Assembly (NCBI RefSeq): GCF_000527135.1
Contig: NZ_AZUP01000001.1
Location: 3,224,001-3,288,000 of the forward strand
Source of the DNA: Methyloversatilis discipulorum
Lineage (GTDB): Bacteria > Pseudomonadota > Gammaproteobacteria > Burkholderiales > Rhodocyclaceae
Reading direction: 5' to 3'
DNA: 64,000 nucleotides
Shown here: piece by piece, positions 44,146-53,960 of the stretch
Layout of the letters: every line of letters starts with the position of its first letter
How positions within the stretch are numbered: the stretch's first letter is position 1
Translations under genes and position numbers: made by a program
Notes under the pieces: model-generated
Told to the model about the DNA's origin: nothing
The model's database searches: none
The model's input: the letters and a program-made list of their open reading frames with translations, nothing else

Positions 44146-46308
44146 TCACCTGGCCGCTGTCTGCTGAGGTTCGAGCAACGTGGTTACGTTCGCCAAGGCC
44201 CGTGCCCATTCGCGTGCGATGAGAGACTTAAGCTCGTCTTCCAGCTTCAGTCGGGCCTCATTTCCGAACCACTCGCGATTGTGCTCGGCGACGCGGCTCT
44301 TATAACCAGGGCCTTGACCCCACTCGTCCATGCAGGCTTGCCACAGAAAGGGGTCCGCCTTCAGCGCATCCCTGAAAACTGTTTGGGCCATCAACTGGAC
44401 CTTTCGCAGCAGTTCTTCGTAGGAGGCGGTCAGCACGCGCTCAGCTTGAGCCAGCAGCTCTGCTGCCTCTGCATATCGCGGTGTTGCTGCCAAGAGCTTG
44501 CAGTGACCCGTAAACTGCTGCACTGGCTTTTCGAGGGCCATTACAGCGAGGCGTCTGGCGCTGTAGCCAATATGGTGCGCATAGCTCAGTTGCGGCCATT
44601 CGCCCTCGCGGCGCACAGCCGCCCGCACTGTGCTGGCATAGGCGACTTGAATTTGTGCCAGCAGGCTCTCCTGGACGTGGCCTTGTGGAGGCGGAACAGT
44701 GGCGTTCTGTGCTGCCCACGTGTGCATTGTTTCGCCAGCGTCCCGAAGTACCGCCTGTATGCGTTCCTCGCCGTGATTGTGTAGCAAAGTGCGCGCACCG
44801 TTAATGGCCTCGCCAAGGCGTGTGCAGAACGCCGCGCGCGCGCGCGTCAGTCGTTCGAGCAGAAACGCCTGCGCTGATGACGCCGCGTCTTCATTGGCGT
44901 TGAAAAAGGCTACGCTTAGCGTTTGCAGGCCGAGGGGTTCGAGAGCAAGGGCGATCTGCTCGGCCTTCAGCTCGTAGCCCTCCTCGACGCTCTCGACAGG
45001 GGCACTTGAGGCGTCGTCCTTCATTGCGAGTGCTTCGGTTGGACGAGGCAGCACCATAAGGGCTGCGTTTGTGTCCAATGTGCGAACGCCGGCATCCTTC
45101 GCTCGTTCGAGCAGGAGCCGTGCTTCCGCGCCGGGGGCATTGTTGAAGTAAGAGCACATGACAGCCAGCGTGTGTGGGTCATCGAAGTGGACTTCGATGT
45201 CCTCGCGCGCGGCGTTCCGGTCGATCCCCTTGGTGTCAATGAAGCGCACCGTAAGGTCCGCCACCTGTAGCAACCTCTCAGGGACCACAACTTCGATGCG
45301 GCGCGGCAGAGTGAAGTCGGGGCTCCGTCCGTTGTTGATGGCGCTGAAAATGTCGCGCAACCAAGCCTTTGGTGACTTGCCACAGGCACTGTCATACCAG
45401 ATGTCCCGTTTGTCACGACGATGCAGGTTCATGCGGCTGAGAAACTCGACTGCGAATTCGCGCTGCGTGGGGAACTCCTGCGCCAGCTGTTTGGCGGGGT
45501 CTGTCGTCGTTCGCTTGCCGTCTGGGCCCTTGGTACGTTGGACGGCGAGGCCGGCCATGTTGCGCAGTGCCCGGGCGACTTCCTTGGAGATGCCCTGCGA
45601 TTCTTGGCCAGTAGGCCCCTCCTCTTCGGAAGCGACGGCCCCCTTAAGAATGCTGTCAGCCAGATCCAAGACGTCCTGCCGTAATTCGTTGTCGTCCTTG
45701 GGCTCCACAATGAGGCCAAACTGGGGGCCTGTGCGTAGATGAACTTCGCACACCGTGATGCCTCCGCCACCGACCTCAAGGACTGGCGTCATCGACCCAT
45801 CCTCTTTCTGGATTTCGAGGCCAGTCATCTTGCAGATGGCCGTGGACTTGCCGACGCCGATGCTGCCAATGAAGGCGATCTGGTGCTCACGTTTAAGCAG
45901 CATCGCCGCTCCACGGTTCAGCTCGTCGGTGTACTCCGACAGCCGACGCTCAAAGGCATGCGGCGTGTCAGGCTGATCTCGGAGTTGCGCGAGCTCACGA
46001 GCAACCTGCTCGGCTTCCCAGAGCATGTCTTGGTTGGGATGGTCTAGGGGGGGTCTTGGAAGCACCTGCCACGTCCGATGGAGCGCCTTCGCGAGCTCTG
46101 CTGCCTCGGGCGTGTCGAGCTGGTCGAGGATGTCTTGGACTTCCTGGAGGGTGACAGTACGGTCGCCGCTCTCGATGCGCGACAGCACCGCAGGGCTAAG
46201 CGAGACGCGCTTAGCGAGTTCCGCTTGCTTCATGCCGCTGCGCTCACGTACCTGCATCAGGTGCCGGCCTAATTCGGCGGCGGATACTACTTCTTCATTG
46301 GTGGTCAT
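44146..46308 (-). CDS. Xre-HTH protein fused to a dynamin-like GTPase
   Basis: A 720-residue protein. Residues about 10-65 are a Cro/C1-type HTH (MKQAELAKRVSLSPAVLSRIESGDR). A long P-loop domain follows: G1 GSIGVGKST (148-156), a switch-I candidate Thr in GGGGITVCEV (about 185), and G3 DTKG (358-361) preceded by LTVRFI. The G4 motif is not obvious. The C-terminal 300 residues are helical, as in dynamin-like and septin-like proteins. HTH plus large GTPase in one chain is unusual; the neighbourhood points to phage defence with built-in autoregulation. Confidence 0.75.
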   Translation of the reverse strand: MTTNEEVVSAAELGRHLMQVRERSGMKQAELAKRVSLSPAVLSRIESGDRTVTLQEVQDILDQLDTPEAAELAKALHRTWQVLPRPPLDHPNQDMLWEAEQVARELAQLRDQPDTPHAFERRLSEYTDELNRGAAMLLKREHQIAFIGSIGVGKSTAICKMTGLEIQKEDGSMTPVLEVGGGGITVCEVHLRTGPQFGLIVEPKDDNELRQDVLDLADSILKGAVASEEEGPTGQESQGISKEVARALRNMAGLAVQRTKGPDGKRTTTDPAKQLAQEFPTQREFAVEFLSRMNLHRRDKRDIWYDSACGKSPKAWLRDIFSAINNGRSPDFTLPRRIEVVVPERLLQVADLTVRFIDTKGIDRNAAREDIEVHFDDPHTLAVMCSYFNNAPGAEARLLLERAKDAGVRTLDTNAALMVLPRPTEALAMKDDASSAPVESVEEGYELKAEQIALALEPLGLQTLSVAFFNANEDAASSAQAFLLERLTRARAAFCTRLGEAINGARTLLHNHGEERIQAVLRDAGETMHTWAAQNATVPPPQGHVQESLLAQIQVAYASTVRAAVRREGEWPQLSYAHHIGYSARRLAVMALEKPVQQFTGHCKLLAATPRYAEAAELLAQAERVLTASYEELLRKVQLMAQTVFRDALKADPFLWQACMDEWGQGPGYKSRVAEHNREWFGNEARLKLEDELKSLIAREWARALANVTTLLEPQQTAAR

Positions 46309-46861
46309 GTAGTTCGCTCCATTTCAGCGCGGTTGATTTCAACAGAAACCAGTGAGCAGTCGCGCAAGCTATCTTCGGTTTCAGGTGTGAATATAGAAAT
46401 CTTTCACTTGAAAGTACACGTTTTAAGAAAACTTTCTTTTCGTGTGCAGGCTGAACGCTGCTTTACCGGTCTAGCGAGTCAGCTGTCACGTCGACTCATG
46501 TTGATACGAGCGAGTCCTCTCTCCCAAAAAGCGCAGCGCGCTTGTCCATACCGGGATCAGGTGCGCAAGGCAGTGATTGGCTGGGGCGCGGAGCGACGGA
46601 CGCCCGCTGATGGCTTGCCGCTGAGTGATCGGCGAAACCCCGGCCTCAGATCAGTTCGGCGCGGGATCGGCTTGATGCCAAGACGCGCTTCAACCTTTTG
46701 TCGCCACGTTTTATGACAAATGGTGTTAGCGCAAGTGGTAGCATTGAAGTGTTCGGAGGCCCGCGTCTGACTGCGGAGCACTTCGGACGAGTTCGGAGAA
46801 ACTTCTGATGAAACAAGGGGTTGAAAACCCCGGCAAGTACCCGGAAGGCCTGGGTGGATCA
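46309..46861. other. Island right-end non-coding region
   Basis: No credible gene. It holds the presumed promoter of the HTH-GTPase gene (AT-rich, 46380-46440), one TGGTAGC at 46736-46742 matching two copies near attL, and then attR. Confidence 0.5.
46401..46414 (-). promoter_or_regulatory. Candidate operator of the HTH-GTPase gene
   Basis: CTTTCA-CT-TGAAAG is a perfect inverted repeat 93 bases upstream of the start codon, beside TATATT on the minus strand (about 46393-46388). Size and place suit an Xre-type dimer, perhaps the gene product itself. Confidence 0.45.
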
Positions 46862-46910
46862 ACTCTTAATCCGTAGGTCGAGTGTTCGAGCCACTCACAA
46901 CCCACCAGAT
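46862..46910 (+). repeat. attR: 49-bp direct repeat of the tRNA-Lys(CTT) 3' end
   Basis: An exact copy of 18008-18056. It lacks the 5' part of the tRNA and is the original chromosomal 3' end displaced by the island. Excision by recombination with attL would restore the locus. Confidence 0.95.
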
Positions 46911-46919
46911 GCATTGAGC

Positions 46920-46950
46920 AAAAGGCCAGTTCTCCGGAACTGGCCTTTTT
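46920..46950 (+). terminator. Original tRNA-Lys terminator beyond attR
   Basis: AAAAGGCCAGTTC pairs with GAACTGGCCTTTTT, followed by CTTTTT. It is a strong intrinsic terminator at the distance expected for the pre-insertion tRNA-Lys transcript. Confidence 0.88.
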
Positions 46951-47139
46951 CTTTTTGCGGCGTCGCAACGTGCGTGTGGCCTGGATCTCGCCTACTTCCC
47001 CCGATCAGTCGCGTCATCCGCTCGATCGACTGGTCCGGGGGGGGCGCCGGCGTCAACATCAGAAGTCGCGCATCAAGCAGGGCACTATTGACCGCCGGCT
47101 TCCGTCCTTCTCACCCGGCGCTCTGCCGGCATCCTGGGC

Positions 47140-48069
47140 TCAGCGTGATTCGTCCGCGGGTCCTGATTGGGGGAACAGCGTGTCATCGGAGAGGGTGCGC
47201 ATGATTTCGTCGAAGACGATGCGGACTCTCCTGGGTACTGGCGATCGCTGGGGCCGATAGACGCAGATTTGCCACGGGTCCGGCGCATGTACTTGCAGCA
47301 CCGGCACAAGTCGTCCGCTGCGGATATGGGGGAGGGCCAGATACCACGGCAGTTGCCCGAAGCCCATTCCGTTCAGCACCGCCTCACACTCGGTTTCGGG
47401 GTCGTCGGTGATGAAGTTTGCCCGGTGGGGCAGAAATTGCTGGCCACTCTTGAAATGCCACGGCCACGCCTTCCCGGAATTGATGTCCATGAGCGCGGTG
47501 ACGGGAAGGGCCTGCAGGTCGGTGATCGATTCCGGTCTGGAATGCTCGTCGATCAACGAAGGCGCCGCAACGACCTCGAAACCGATCCGCGCGGCCGGCC
47601 GTGCGACGAAGCGCTGGTCACGCATGAACCCGATTCGAATCCCGATATCGATTCGCTCGTCTACCACGTCGGCGACCTTTTCGCTGAGGCTGAGTTCGAT
47701 GATCAGGCCGGGGTGCGCGCCGGCGAGGCGCGATATCACGGGTGCCAGGAATCGCCGGCCGATCGCACCCGGCGCAGTAATGTGGACGCGCCCCTGCATG
47801 TCCGAATCGGGTGCGGACACCCGTGTGTCGAACAACCCGTCAACTGCCGCCAGGGCATCGCGGGCTCGCATCGCGAACCGTTCGCCGAACTGCGTGATCT
47901 GGATCTTGCGGGTACTCCGGTGGAACAGCACCTCACCGAGCTCCCGCTCCAGCTCCTGTACGGCGCGTGTGATGTCCTGAGGCGAGCGTCCGAGCTTCAT
48001 CGCCGCGCCTCGGAAGCTGGTCGATTCCGACGCCGCACAGAGTACCTTCAGCAGTTCCAGACGTTCCAT
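47140..48069 (-). CDS. LysR-family regulator
   Basis: A 309-residue protein from ATG 48069. The N-terminal winged HTH (SFRGAAMKLGRSPQDITRAVQELERELGEVLFHRSTR) is followed by a periplasmic-binding-like effector domain. Divergent from the SDR gene with a 134-base AT-rich gap, it probably controls the SDR/MDR genes. An upstream extension to 48129 uses that promoter DNA and is rejected. Confidence 0.9.
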   Translation of the reverse strand: MERLELLKVLCAASESTSFRGAAMKLGRSPQDITRAVQELERELGEVLFHRSTRKIQITQFGERFAMRARDALAAVDGLFDTRVSAPDSDMQGRVHITAPGAIGRRFLAPVISRLAGAHPGLIIELSLSEKVADVVDERIDIGIRIGFMRDQRFVARPAARIGFEVVAAPSLIDEHSRPESITDLQALPVTALMDINSGKAWPWHFKSGQQFLPHRANFITDDPETECEAVLNGMGFGQLPWYLALPHIRSGRLVPVLQVHAPDPWQICVYRPQRSPVPRRVRIVFDEIMRTLSDDTLFPQSGPADESR

Positions 48070-48203
48070 TTCAAGCCGCCTCGCGAGTCTTGATCCAATA
48101 ATTCCATATTTTGTAATTTTAAAACGCATATTGATCCATATACGGGACCAATTCTGATTTTCATACTTCGCTCACCCGTTCCTAATCAACTCAGGAGAGC
48201 GAA

Positions 48204-48965
48204 ATGAACACCTTTGATCTGCAGAACAAATCAGTTGTCATTACCGGAGCTTCGTCAGGCATGGGCCGGGCAGCTGCGCTGGCCTTTGCACGCGAAGGAG
48301 CACGCCTGGTCCTGGCGGCTCGCCGAAGCGAGGAAGGCGAAGCAGTGGCCGCGGCCGCACGCGCGCTCGGAGCCGAGGCCGTCTTCGTCCAGGCAGACGT
48401 GACACGCGAAGAGGACGTCCGTCGCGTCATCGATCAGGCCGTCCAGCGCTACGGCCGGCTGGATGTCGCCTTCAACAACGCCGGTACAGAAGGGCTTGCC
48501 GCGCCCCTGCATGAACAGCCCATCGACAACTTCGATCGGGTGATGAGCACCAATGTGAAGAGTGTCTTCTTCAGCATGAAGCATGAAATCGCCGCGATGC
48601 TCGAATCCGGTGGTGGCGCCATCGTCAACAACGCGTCCATGGGGTCATTCATCGGATTCCAGAACCTTTCCCCCTATATCGCGAGCAAGCATGCCGTACT
48701 TGGACTGACGCGCACCGCTGCGCTCGAGTACTTCCCGAAGGGCATCCGGATCAATGCCGTGTGCCCGGGCATCATCGATACACCTTTCCAGGATCGCGTC
48801 TGGGGCAGCGAGGAGGCCAAGCAGGGCTTTGCGAAGAGCACGCCGCCCGGTCGCATCGGGACGAGCGAGGAAGTGGCCGATCTCGTGCTCTTCCTGGCGT
48901 CCGCTCGCGCCACCTTCTTCAGCGGTCAGGGCGTGGTGATCGATGGTGGCTACACGGTTGCCTGA
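48204..48965 (+). CDS. Short-chain dehydrogenase/reductase
   Basis: A 253-residue classical SDR: TGASSGMGRA (NAD(P) loop), NNAG, Ser in NNASMGS, and YIASK (Tyr and Lys). A C-terminal GQGVVIDGGYTVA ending is typical. It oxidises or reduces alcohols and ketones; the substrate is unknown. AGGAGAGCG precedes the start. Likely under the divergent LysR. Confidence 0.9.
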   Translation: MNTFDLQNKSVVITGASSGMGRAAALAFAREGARLVLAARRSEEGEAVAAAARALGAEAVFVQADVTREEDVRRVIDQAVQRYGRLDVAFNNAGTEGLAAPLHEQPIDNFDRVMSTNVKSVFFSMKHEIAAMLESGGGAIVNNASMGSFIGFQNLSPYIASKHAVLGLTRTAALEYFPKGIRINAVCPGIIDTPFQDRVWGSEEAKQGFAKSTPPGRIGTSEEVADLVLFLASARATFFSGQGVVIDGGYTVA

Positions 48966-48998
48966 AGACGGCGAAAAGTCCACCGGAAAGGGAGTTCA

Positions 48999-50018
48999 AT
49001 GACATCCACCACCATGCGTGCGATCACGCTCAACTCGGCCGGTCTTGCCGATCTGCACATGACCACCCTCGCCGTGCCCAGACCGGGTCCGGATGAGGTA
49101 CTGATACGGGTAAAGGCGGCAAGCATCAACTATCGCGACCTCGTCGTGATGAAGGGCGTCTACAAGCCTGACATCGGTTTTCCCTTCGTGCCGCTGTCGG
49201 ATGCGAGCGGAGAAGTCGCCGAGGTCGGCTCTGCGGTTTCCCGTTTCCGTGTGGGCGATCGCGTGATTCCCACCTTTATTCAGGGATGGTACGGCGGACT
49301 CCCCATCCCGGAGCGTCGAGCGAACTGGACGCTTGGCTGGCCGCGAACCGGGGTGCTTCAGGAGTTCATCGTCGTGCCGGCCGATGACGCCGTCCTCGCA
49401 CCGCGAAACCTGAACCATTTCGAGGCGTCGACGCTGTCGATTGCGGGGGTGACTGCGTGGTCCGCTCTGCGCGCCGGGAACATCAAGGCCGGTGACTGGG
49501 TGCTGGTGCAGGGTACGGGGGGCGTGTCTCTGTTCGCACTGCAGCTCGCCAGGAGCATGGGCGCGCGCGTCGTCCTGCTGACTTCGAATGAGGAGAAGGC
49601 CGCTCGTGCAGTTTCACTGGGTGCGGATCACGTCATCGACTATCGCACCACGCCGGAGTGGGCGGCCGCTGTCATGTCGGCCACCGATGGTCGCGGTGTC
49701 GACATCGTGGTGGAGACGGCCGGCAACACGCTGTCCGAATCACTGAAGGCGGTCGCGTTCGGCGGATTCGTGGGTGTCGTCGGATTTCTCGGCGGGTTCT
49801 CGGCAACGGTCGGCATCGTGCCGATGATTGAAAGAATGATCCGCGTCGAGGGCATCGCGGTCGGATCGAGGAATCAGTTCGAGGCGATGAATCGGGCGAT
49901 CGAGGCGCATGACATCGTGCCGGTCATCGATTCGGTGACGCCGTTTGAACGCGCGGCAGAGGCATTCCAGCGCATGGAAGCGGGGAAGCACTTCGGAAAG
50001 ATGGTCATCGAGTTCTGA
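48999..50018 (+). CDS. MDR-family NAD(P)-dependent oxidoreductase
   Basis: A 339-residue medium-chain reductase with GroES-like domain (about 1-125) and Rossmann domain (VLVQGTGGVSLFALQLA). No catalytic or structural zinc cysteines are seen, so it resembles quinone oxidoreductases more than zinc alcohol dehydrogenases. ATG 49014 is a possible alternative start. Follows the SDR gene by 33 bases on the same strand. Confidence 0.85.
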   Translation: MTSTTMRAITLNSAGLADLHMTTLAVPRPGPDEVLIRVKAASINYRDLVVMKGVYKPDIGFPFVPLSDASGEVAEVGSAVSRFRVGDRVIPTFIQGWYGGLPIPERRANWTLGWPRTGVLQEFIVVPADDAVLAPRNLNHFEASTLSIAGVTAWSALRAGNIKAGDWVLVQGTGGVSLFALQLARSMGARVVLLTSNEEKAARAVSLGADHVIDYRTTPEWAAAVMSATDGRGVDIVVETAGNTLSESLKAVAFGGFVGVVGFLGGFSATVGIVPMIERMIRVEGIAVGSRNQFEAMNRAIEAHDIVPVIDSVTPFERAAEAFQRMEAGKHFGKMVIEF

Positions 50019-50129
50019 CCCCGTGACCACGCAAGGGCCCATCGCTTGCTTCGGTTCCGGACCTGCCGCACTGTGCGTTCCGTTACCGGCCTGGCGGCCC
50101 GACGCAACGCCGAAAAGGAGGGCGGCAAT

Positions 50130-51032
50130 ATGGATCGTATAGAGGCGATGCGCATCTTTGTGCAGGTTGTCGAGAAGGGGAGCTTTTCCGCGGCGGCAGA
50201 GCACCTGCAGCTCCACAGACCGGTTGCCACGCGCGCAGTCCAGGGTCTGGAGCGCGAGCTCGGAATCCGGCTGCTCAACCGCACGACCCGCAAGTTGAGC
50301 GTCACGGACGAAGGCGAGTACTTCTATCAGCAGACCGTGCAGCTTCTCTCCGGCATCGAAGACATCTTTGCCAGCTACTCGGGTGCCCAACGCAGCGCGA
50401 CGGGAAAGCTCAAGGTCAGTCTGGCGGCCACGATCGCCGGATCCATCGTCATTCCCGCTCTGCCCGATTTTCAGCGCGCTCATCCGCTGATCGAAATTCA
50501 CCTCGGTGTTTCGGACCAGCCGGTCGATATCTTCGATGACGGTATCGATTGCGTTGTCCGCCTGGGTGAGCTTCATGATTCGAGCGCGGTGGCCAGGCGC
50601 GTCGGACAGGTCCGCATGGTCACGTGCGCGTCACGTCGCTATATCGAGCAGCACGGAATGCCGCTTACGATCGACGCGTTGCGGGCGCACAAGGCCATCA
50701 ATTTCGTCAGTGGACGAAGCAGGCGTCTTGTCGACTGGACATTCAACGAGCGCAGGGGCGAGACCCGGCTGAGACTGCCCAGCGCGATCGTGACGGACAG
50801 TTCGGATTCACTGCTGACATGTGCCCTGGCCGGGATGGGCGTCATTCAGGGGGTTCGTCCGTCGCTCCAGCCCTACCTGGACTCGGGCCGGTTGATCGAG
50901 GTGCTGCCGCACCTGCCGCCGTCCCCGAAGCCGATCTCGATTCTCTATCCGCACCGCACACACCTACCGGGCAAGACGACCGTGTTCATCGAGTGGCTGA
51001 CCGAGCTCATCGGGAAGTCCTGCGCCGGGTGA
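50130..51032 (+). CDS. LysR-family regulator
   Basis: A 300-residue protein with HTH (SFSAAAEHLQLHRPVATRAVQGLERELGIRLLNRTTR) and effector domain (GKLKVSLAATIAGSIVIPALPDF). AAGGAGGGC precedes ATG 50130. It lies between two MDR genes on the same strand and may control the downstream one. Confidence 0.9.
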   Translation: MDRIEAMRIFVQVVEKGSFSAAAEHLQLHRPVATRAVQGLERELGIRLLNRTTRKLSVTDEGEYFYQQTVQLLSGIEDIFASYSGAQRSATGKLKVSLAATIAGSIVIPALPDFQRAHPLIEIHLGVSDQPVDIFDDGIDCVVRLGELHDSSAVARRVGQVRMVTCASRRYIEQHGMPLTIDALRAHKAINFVSGRSRRLVDWTFNERRGETRLRLPSAIVTDSSDSLLTCALAGMGVIQGVRPSLQPYLDSGRLIEVLPHLPPSPKPISILYPHRTHLPGKTTVFIEWLTELIGKSCAG

Positions 51033-51151
51033 CTGTTACTGGAGCGGCAACAGTGAATTAACCCGGGGCGGCTATCTGAGATCGCCGGGGCCTCCTAGAT
51101 TTGCGACATCGCGCATTTGCGATTTCCCGCTTTCCTGGAGGTATTCGTTTC

Positions 51152-52141
51152 ATGTCGAAAGTCATTCATTTCAACCGCACGGGTGGTGCAGAGGTGCTCG
51201 AGTTCGCGGAGGTCGATGTTGCCGCCCCCACCGCTGGCGAGGTTCAGATCAGCGTCAGGGCTCTGGGCATCAACCGGGCGGAGATCATGTTCCGCAACGG
51301 CGAATATGTCATCGACCCTGTCTTCCCCGCGACCCTTGGCTATGAGGCGGCAGGGGACGTGCTGGCAGTCGGATCCGACGTGACCGAAGTCCGGGTCGGG
51401 GATCGCGTGAGCGTCATTCCAGCCTTCTCGTTCGCCGACTACGGCATGTACGGCGAGCGGGTGAATGCGCCGGCCCATGCCGTGGTCAAGATTCCGGACG
51501 GCATTTCCTACGAGCAGGCTGCGGCCACCTGGATGCAGTTCGTCACCGCCTATGGCGCGCTCGTATCCATGGGTGGGATGCGTGCCGGGGACACGGTTGT
51601 GCTGGGCGCGTCGACCAGCAGTGTCGGCCTCGCCGCAATCCAGATGGCGAACATGGTGGGTGCGACGCCGATTGCATTGACGCGCACCCTCAACAAGGAA
51701 CAACAGCTCAGGGCTGCCGGCGCGGCCCACGTGTTTGCCAGCAGCGATCCCGAACTGCCCGAGAAGATCCGGGCAGTCACTGGTGGTCAGGGTGCGCGTC
51801 TGGTATTCGATCCCGTCGGCGGCCCTGGAGCGCGTGCGTTGTTCAGTGCGATGGCCGATCAAGGCATCTACTATCAGTACGGGGCTCTGAGTGCTGCGGA
51901 TATTCCGGTACCGGTTATGGACGTGCTGTCGCGGCATCTGACCTTGCGAGGCTACGAACTCTTCGAGATCACGACCGTACCGGAGCGACTTGCCGCTGCG
52001 AAGCTGTTCATTTCGGAGGGGCTGTCGTCGGGCGCTCTCTCGCCTGTCATCGACAGGGTGTTCGAGTTCGCCGACATCGCCGACGCTCACCGATACATGG
52101 AATCGGGCGGTCAGGTCGGAAAGATCGTGGTCAGGGTCTGA
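51152..52141 (+). CDS. Zinc-free MDR alcohol dehydrogenase/quinone reductase
   Basis: A 329-residue protein with GroES-like domain (GEVQISVRALGINRAEIMFRNG) and cofactor loop VVLGASTSSVGLAAIQMA. CTGGAGG precedes ATG 51152. Zinc-binding cysteines are absent. Possibly part of the alcohol-ketone oxidation set with the monooxygenase that follows. Confidence 0.87.
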   Translation: MSKVIHFNRTGGAEVLEFAEVDVAAPTAGEVQISVRALGINRAEIMFRNGEYVIDPVFPATLGYEAAGDVLAVGSDVTEVRVGDRVSVIPAFSFADYGMYGERVNAPAHAVVKIPDGISYEQAAATWMQFVTAYGALVSMGGMRAGDTVVLGASTSSVGLAAIQMANMVGATPIALTRTLNKEQQLRAAGAAHVFASSDPELPEKIRAVTGGQGARLVFDPVGGPGARALFSAMADQGIYYQYGALSAADIPVPVMDVLSRHLTLRGYELFEITTVPERLAAAKLFISEGLSSGALSPVIDRVFEFADIADAHRYMESGGQVGKIVVRV

Positions 52142-52313
52142 CGCCATCCCCTTCGTCAACCTCGCACCCTGACGGTCTTCCGGTTTCATTCAAAAGATCG
52201 CCGGAATCGTTCAAGCCCGTCCGTTCGTCCATCCCTACAGTCAGCGCCAGATGGTCCCGCCCCGCGCGGGGACATTCCGGGTTCTGCACACAGTCAAAAT
52301 GACGGAGGGGAAG

Positions 52314-53960
52314 ATGGGCGAAGCAACTGTGGCCGCAAAAGCGGCGGGAGCGACCGAGGGCGCGAACACCTTCGACGCGGTGGTGATCGGCGCCGGCGTG
52401 GCCGGGCTGTACCAGGTGTACCGGCTGCGCGAGATGGGCATGTCGGTGCAGGGCTTCGAAGCCGGCTCCGGCGTCGGCGGCACCTAGTACTGGAACCGCT
52501 ATCCGGGCGCGCGCTTCGATTCCGAGGCGGAGATCTACCAGTACTGGTTCGACGAGGCCATGTTCAAGAACTGGCAGCCGAGCGAGCGCTTCCCGGCGCA
52601 GCCGGAAACCGAACGCTGGCTGAACTACGTCGCCGACCGTGCCGACCTGCGCAAGCACTTCCGTTTCGACACCCGCGTCACCGCGGCGCGCTACGACGAA
52701 GCGAAGCGGCAGTGGGCGATCACTACCGACGCCGGCGATACGGTGACGGCGCGCTTCCTGATCTGCTGCACCGGCATGCTGTCGGCGCCGCTGACCTCGG
52801 TGTTTCCGGGGCAGGACAGCTTCCGCGGGCAGATCTTCCACACGGCACGCTGGCCGAAGGAACGGGTCGAGTTCGTCGGCAAGCGCGTCGGCGTGGTCGG
52901 CACCGGTGCCACCGGCATCCAGGTGATCCAGACCATCGCGCCGCAGGTCGGCCACCTGAAGGTGTTCCTGCGCACGCCGCAGTACGTGATACCGATGCGC
53001 AACCCGAAGTACAGCCCGGCCGACTGGGCCAGGCAGGGTGAGCGCTTCGCGCAGATCCGCGACCGCGTGGCGCGCACCTTTTCCGGCTTCGAGTACGACT
53101 TCGAGAACGGCGCCTGGGCCGACCTCACGCCGGCGCAGCGCACCGAGGTGCTGGAGCGGCTGTGGGCCGACGGCTCGCTGGCGCTGTGGCTGGCCTCCTT
53201 CGCCGAAATGTTCTTCGACGAGAAGGTGAACGACGTCGTGTCCGAATTCGTGCGCGACAAGATGCGCGCGCGCATCAAGGACCCGGCACTGTGCGAAAAA
53301 CTCATCCCGACCAGTTACGGCTTCGGCACCCACCGCGTGCCGCTGGAGAGCAATTACCTTGAGGTGTTCCACCAGCCGAACGTCGACATCGTCGACGTGA
53401 AGCAGGCGCCGATCGAACGCATCGTGCCCGAGGGCGTCATGACCGCCGACGGCACCGTGCATGAACTCGACATTCTGGTGCTCGCCACCGGCTTCGACGC
53501 CGGCTCCGGCGCGCTCACCCGCATCGACATCCGCGGCCGTGACGGCCGTTCGCTGAAGGAGGAGTGGGGACAGGAAATCCGCACCACGATGGGCCTGCAG
53601 GTGCACGGCTATCCCAACATGTTCACCACCGGCGCGCCGCTGGCGCCGTCGGCCGCGCTGTGCAACATGACCACCTGCCTGCAGCAGCAGGTCGACTGGA
53701 TCACCGCCTGCATACGCTCGATGCGCGACAAGGGCCAGCAGGTGATCGAGCCGTCGAAGGCGCTGCAGGACCAGTGGGTCGCCCACCACGACGAGACGGC
53801 AAACAGGACGCTCGTGGTGAAGACCGACTCCTGGTACATGGGCACCAACGTCGCGGGCAAGCCGCGCCGTCTGCTGTCCTATATCGGTGGCGTCGGCACC
53901 TACCGCCAGAAGTGCGACGAGGTCGCGGCCAGCGGCTATCGCGGCTTCACCTTCGCCTGA
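52314..53960 (+). pseudogene. Baeyer-Villiger flavin monooxygenase with in-frame amber codon
   Basis: A 548-codon frame is intact except for TAG at 52485-52487, where relatives have Trp (GGT-W-YWNRYPGARFD; TGG to TAG). The FAD motif GAGVAGL lies before it; the NADP motif GTGATGIQ and the diagnostic F-x-G-x3-H-x3-W-P fingerprint (52821-52856) lie after it. The enzyme would turn ketones into esters or lactones. The rest shows no decay, so the change is recent, an error, or read through. GGAGGGG lies before ATG 52314. Confidence 0.8.

Larger units (their letters stand above)
18057..46910. mobile_element. Integrated genomic island at tRNA-Lys(CTT)
   Basis: The island is bounded by the 49-bp attL/attR repeat with a tyrosine integrase reading inward from attL. 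It measures about 28.9 kb. Content is accessory: integrase fossils, integron-like cassettes, orphan antitoxins, a second TyrRS, a restriction-modification operon and other likely defence genes. Base composition is patchy; the stretch about 31.9-36.0 kb is much richer in A and T than the flanking core. No relaxase, coupling protein or type IV secretion genes are visible, so it is not a self-transmissible ICE on its own contents. Confidence 0.93.

Noticed and set aside
43733..44209. A 158-residue minus-strand frame beside the GTPase gene
   Set aside because: No domain or start context, and it overlaps the C-terminus of the GTPase gene and the HTH pseudogene.
52485..52487. Programmed amber recoding (pyrrolysine)
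   Set aside because: The position is a conserved Trp in relatives and there is no pyl gene or recoding element; a simple TGG-to-TAG change is more likely.
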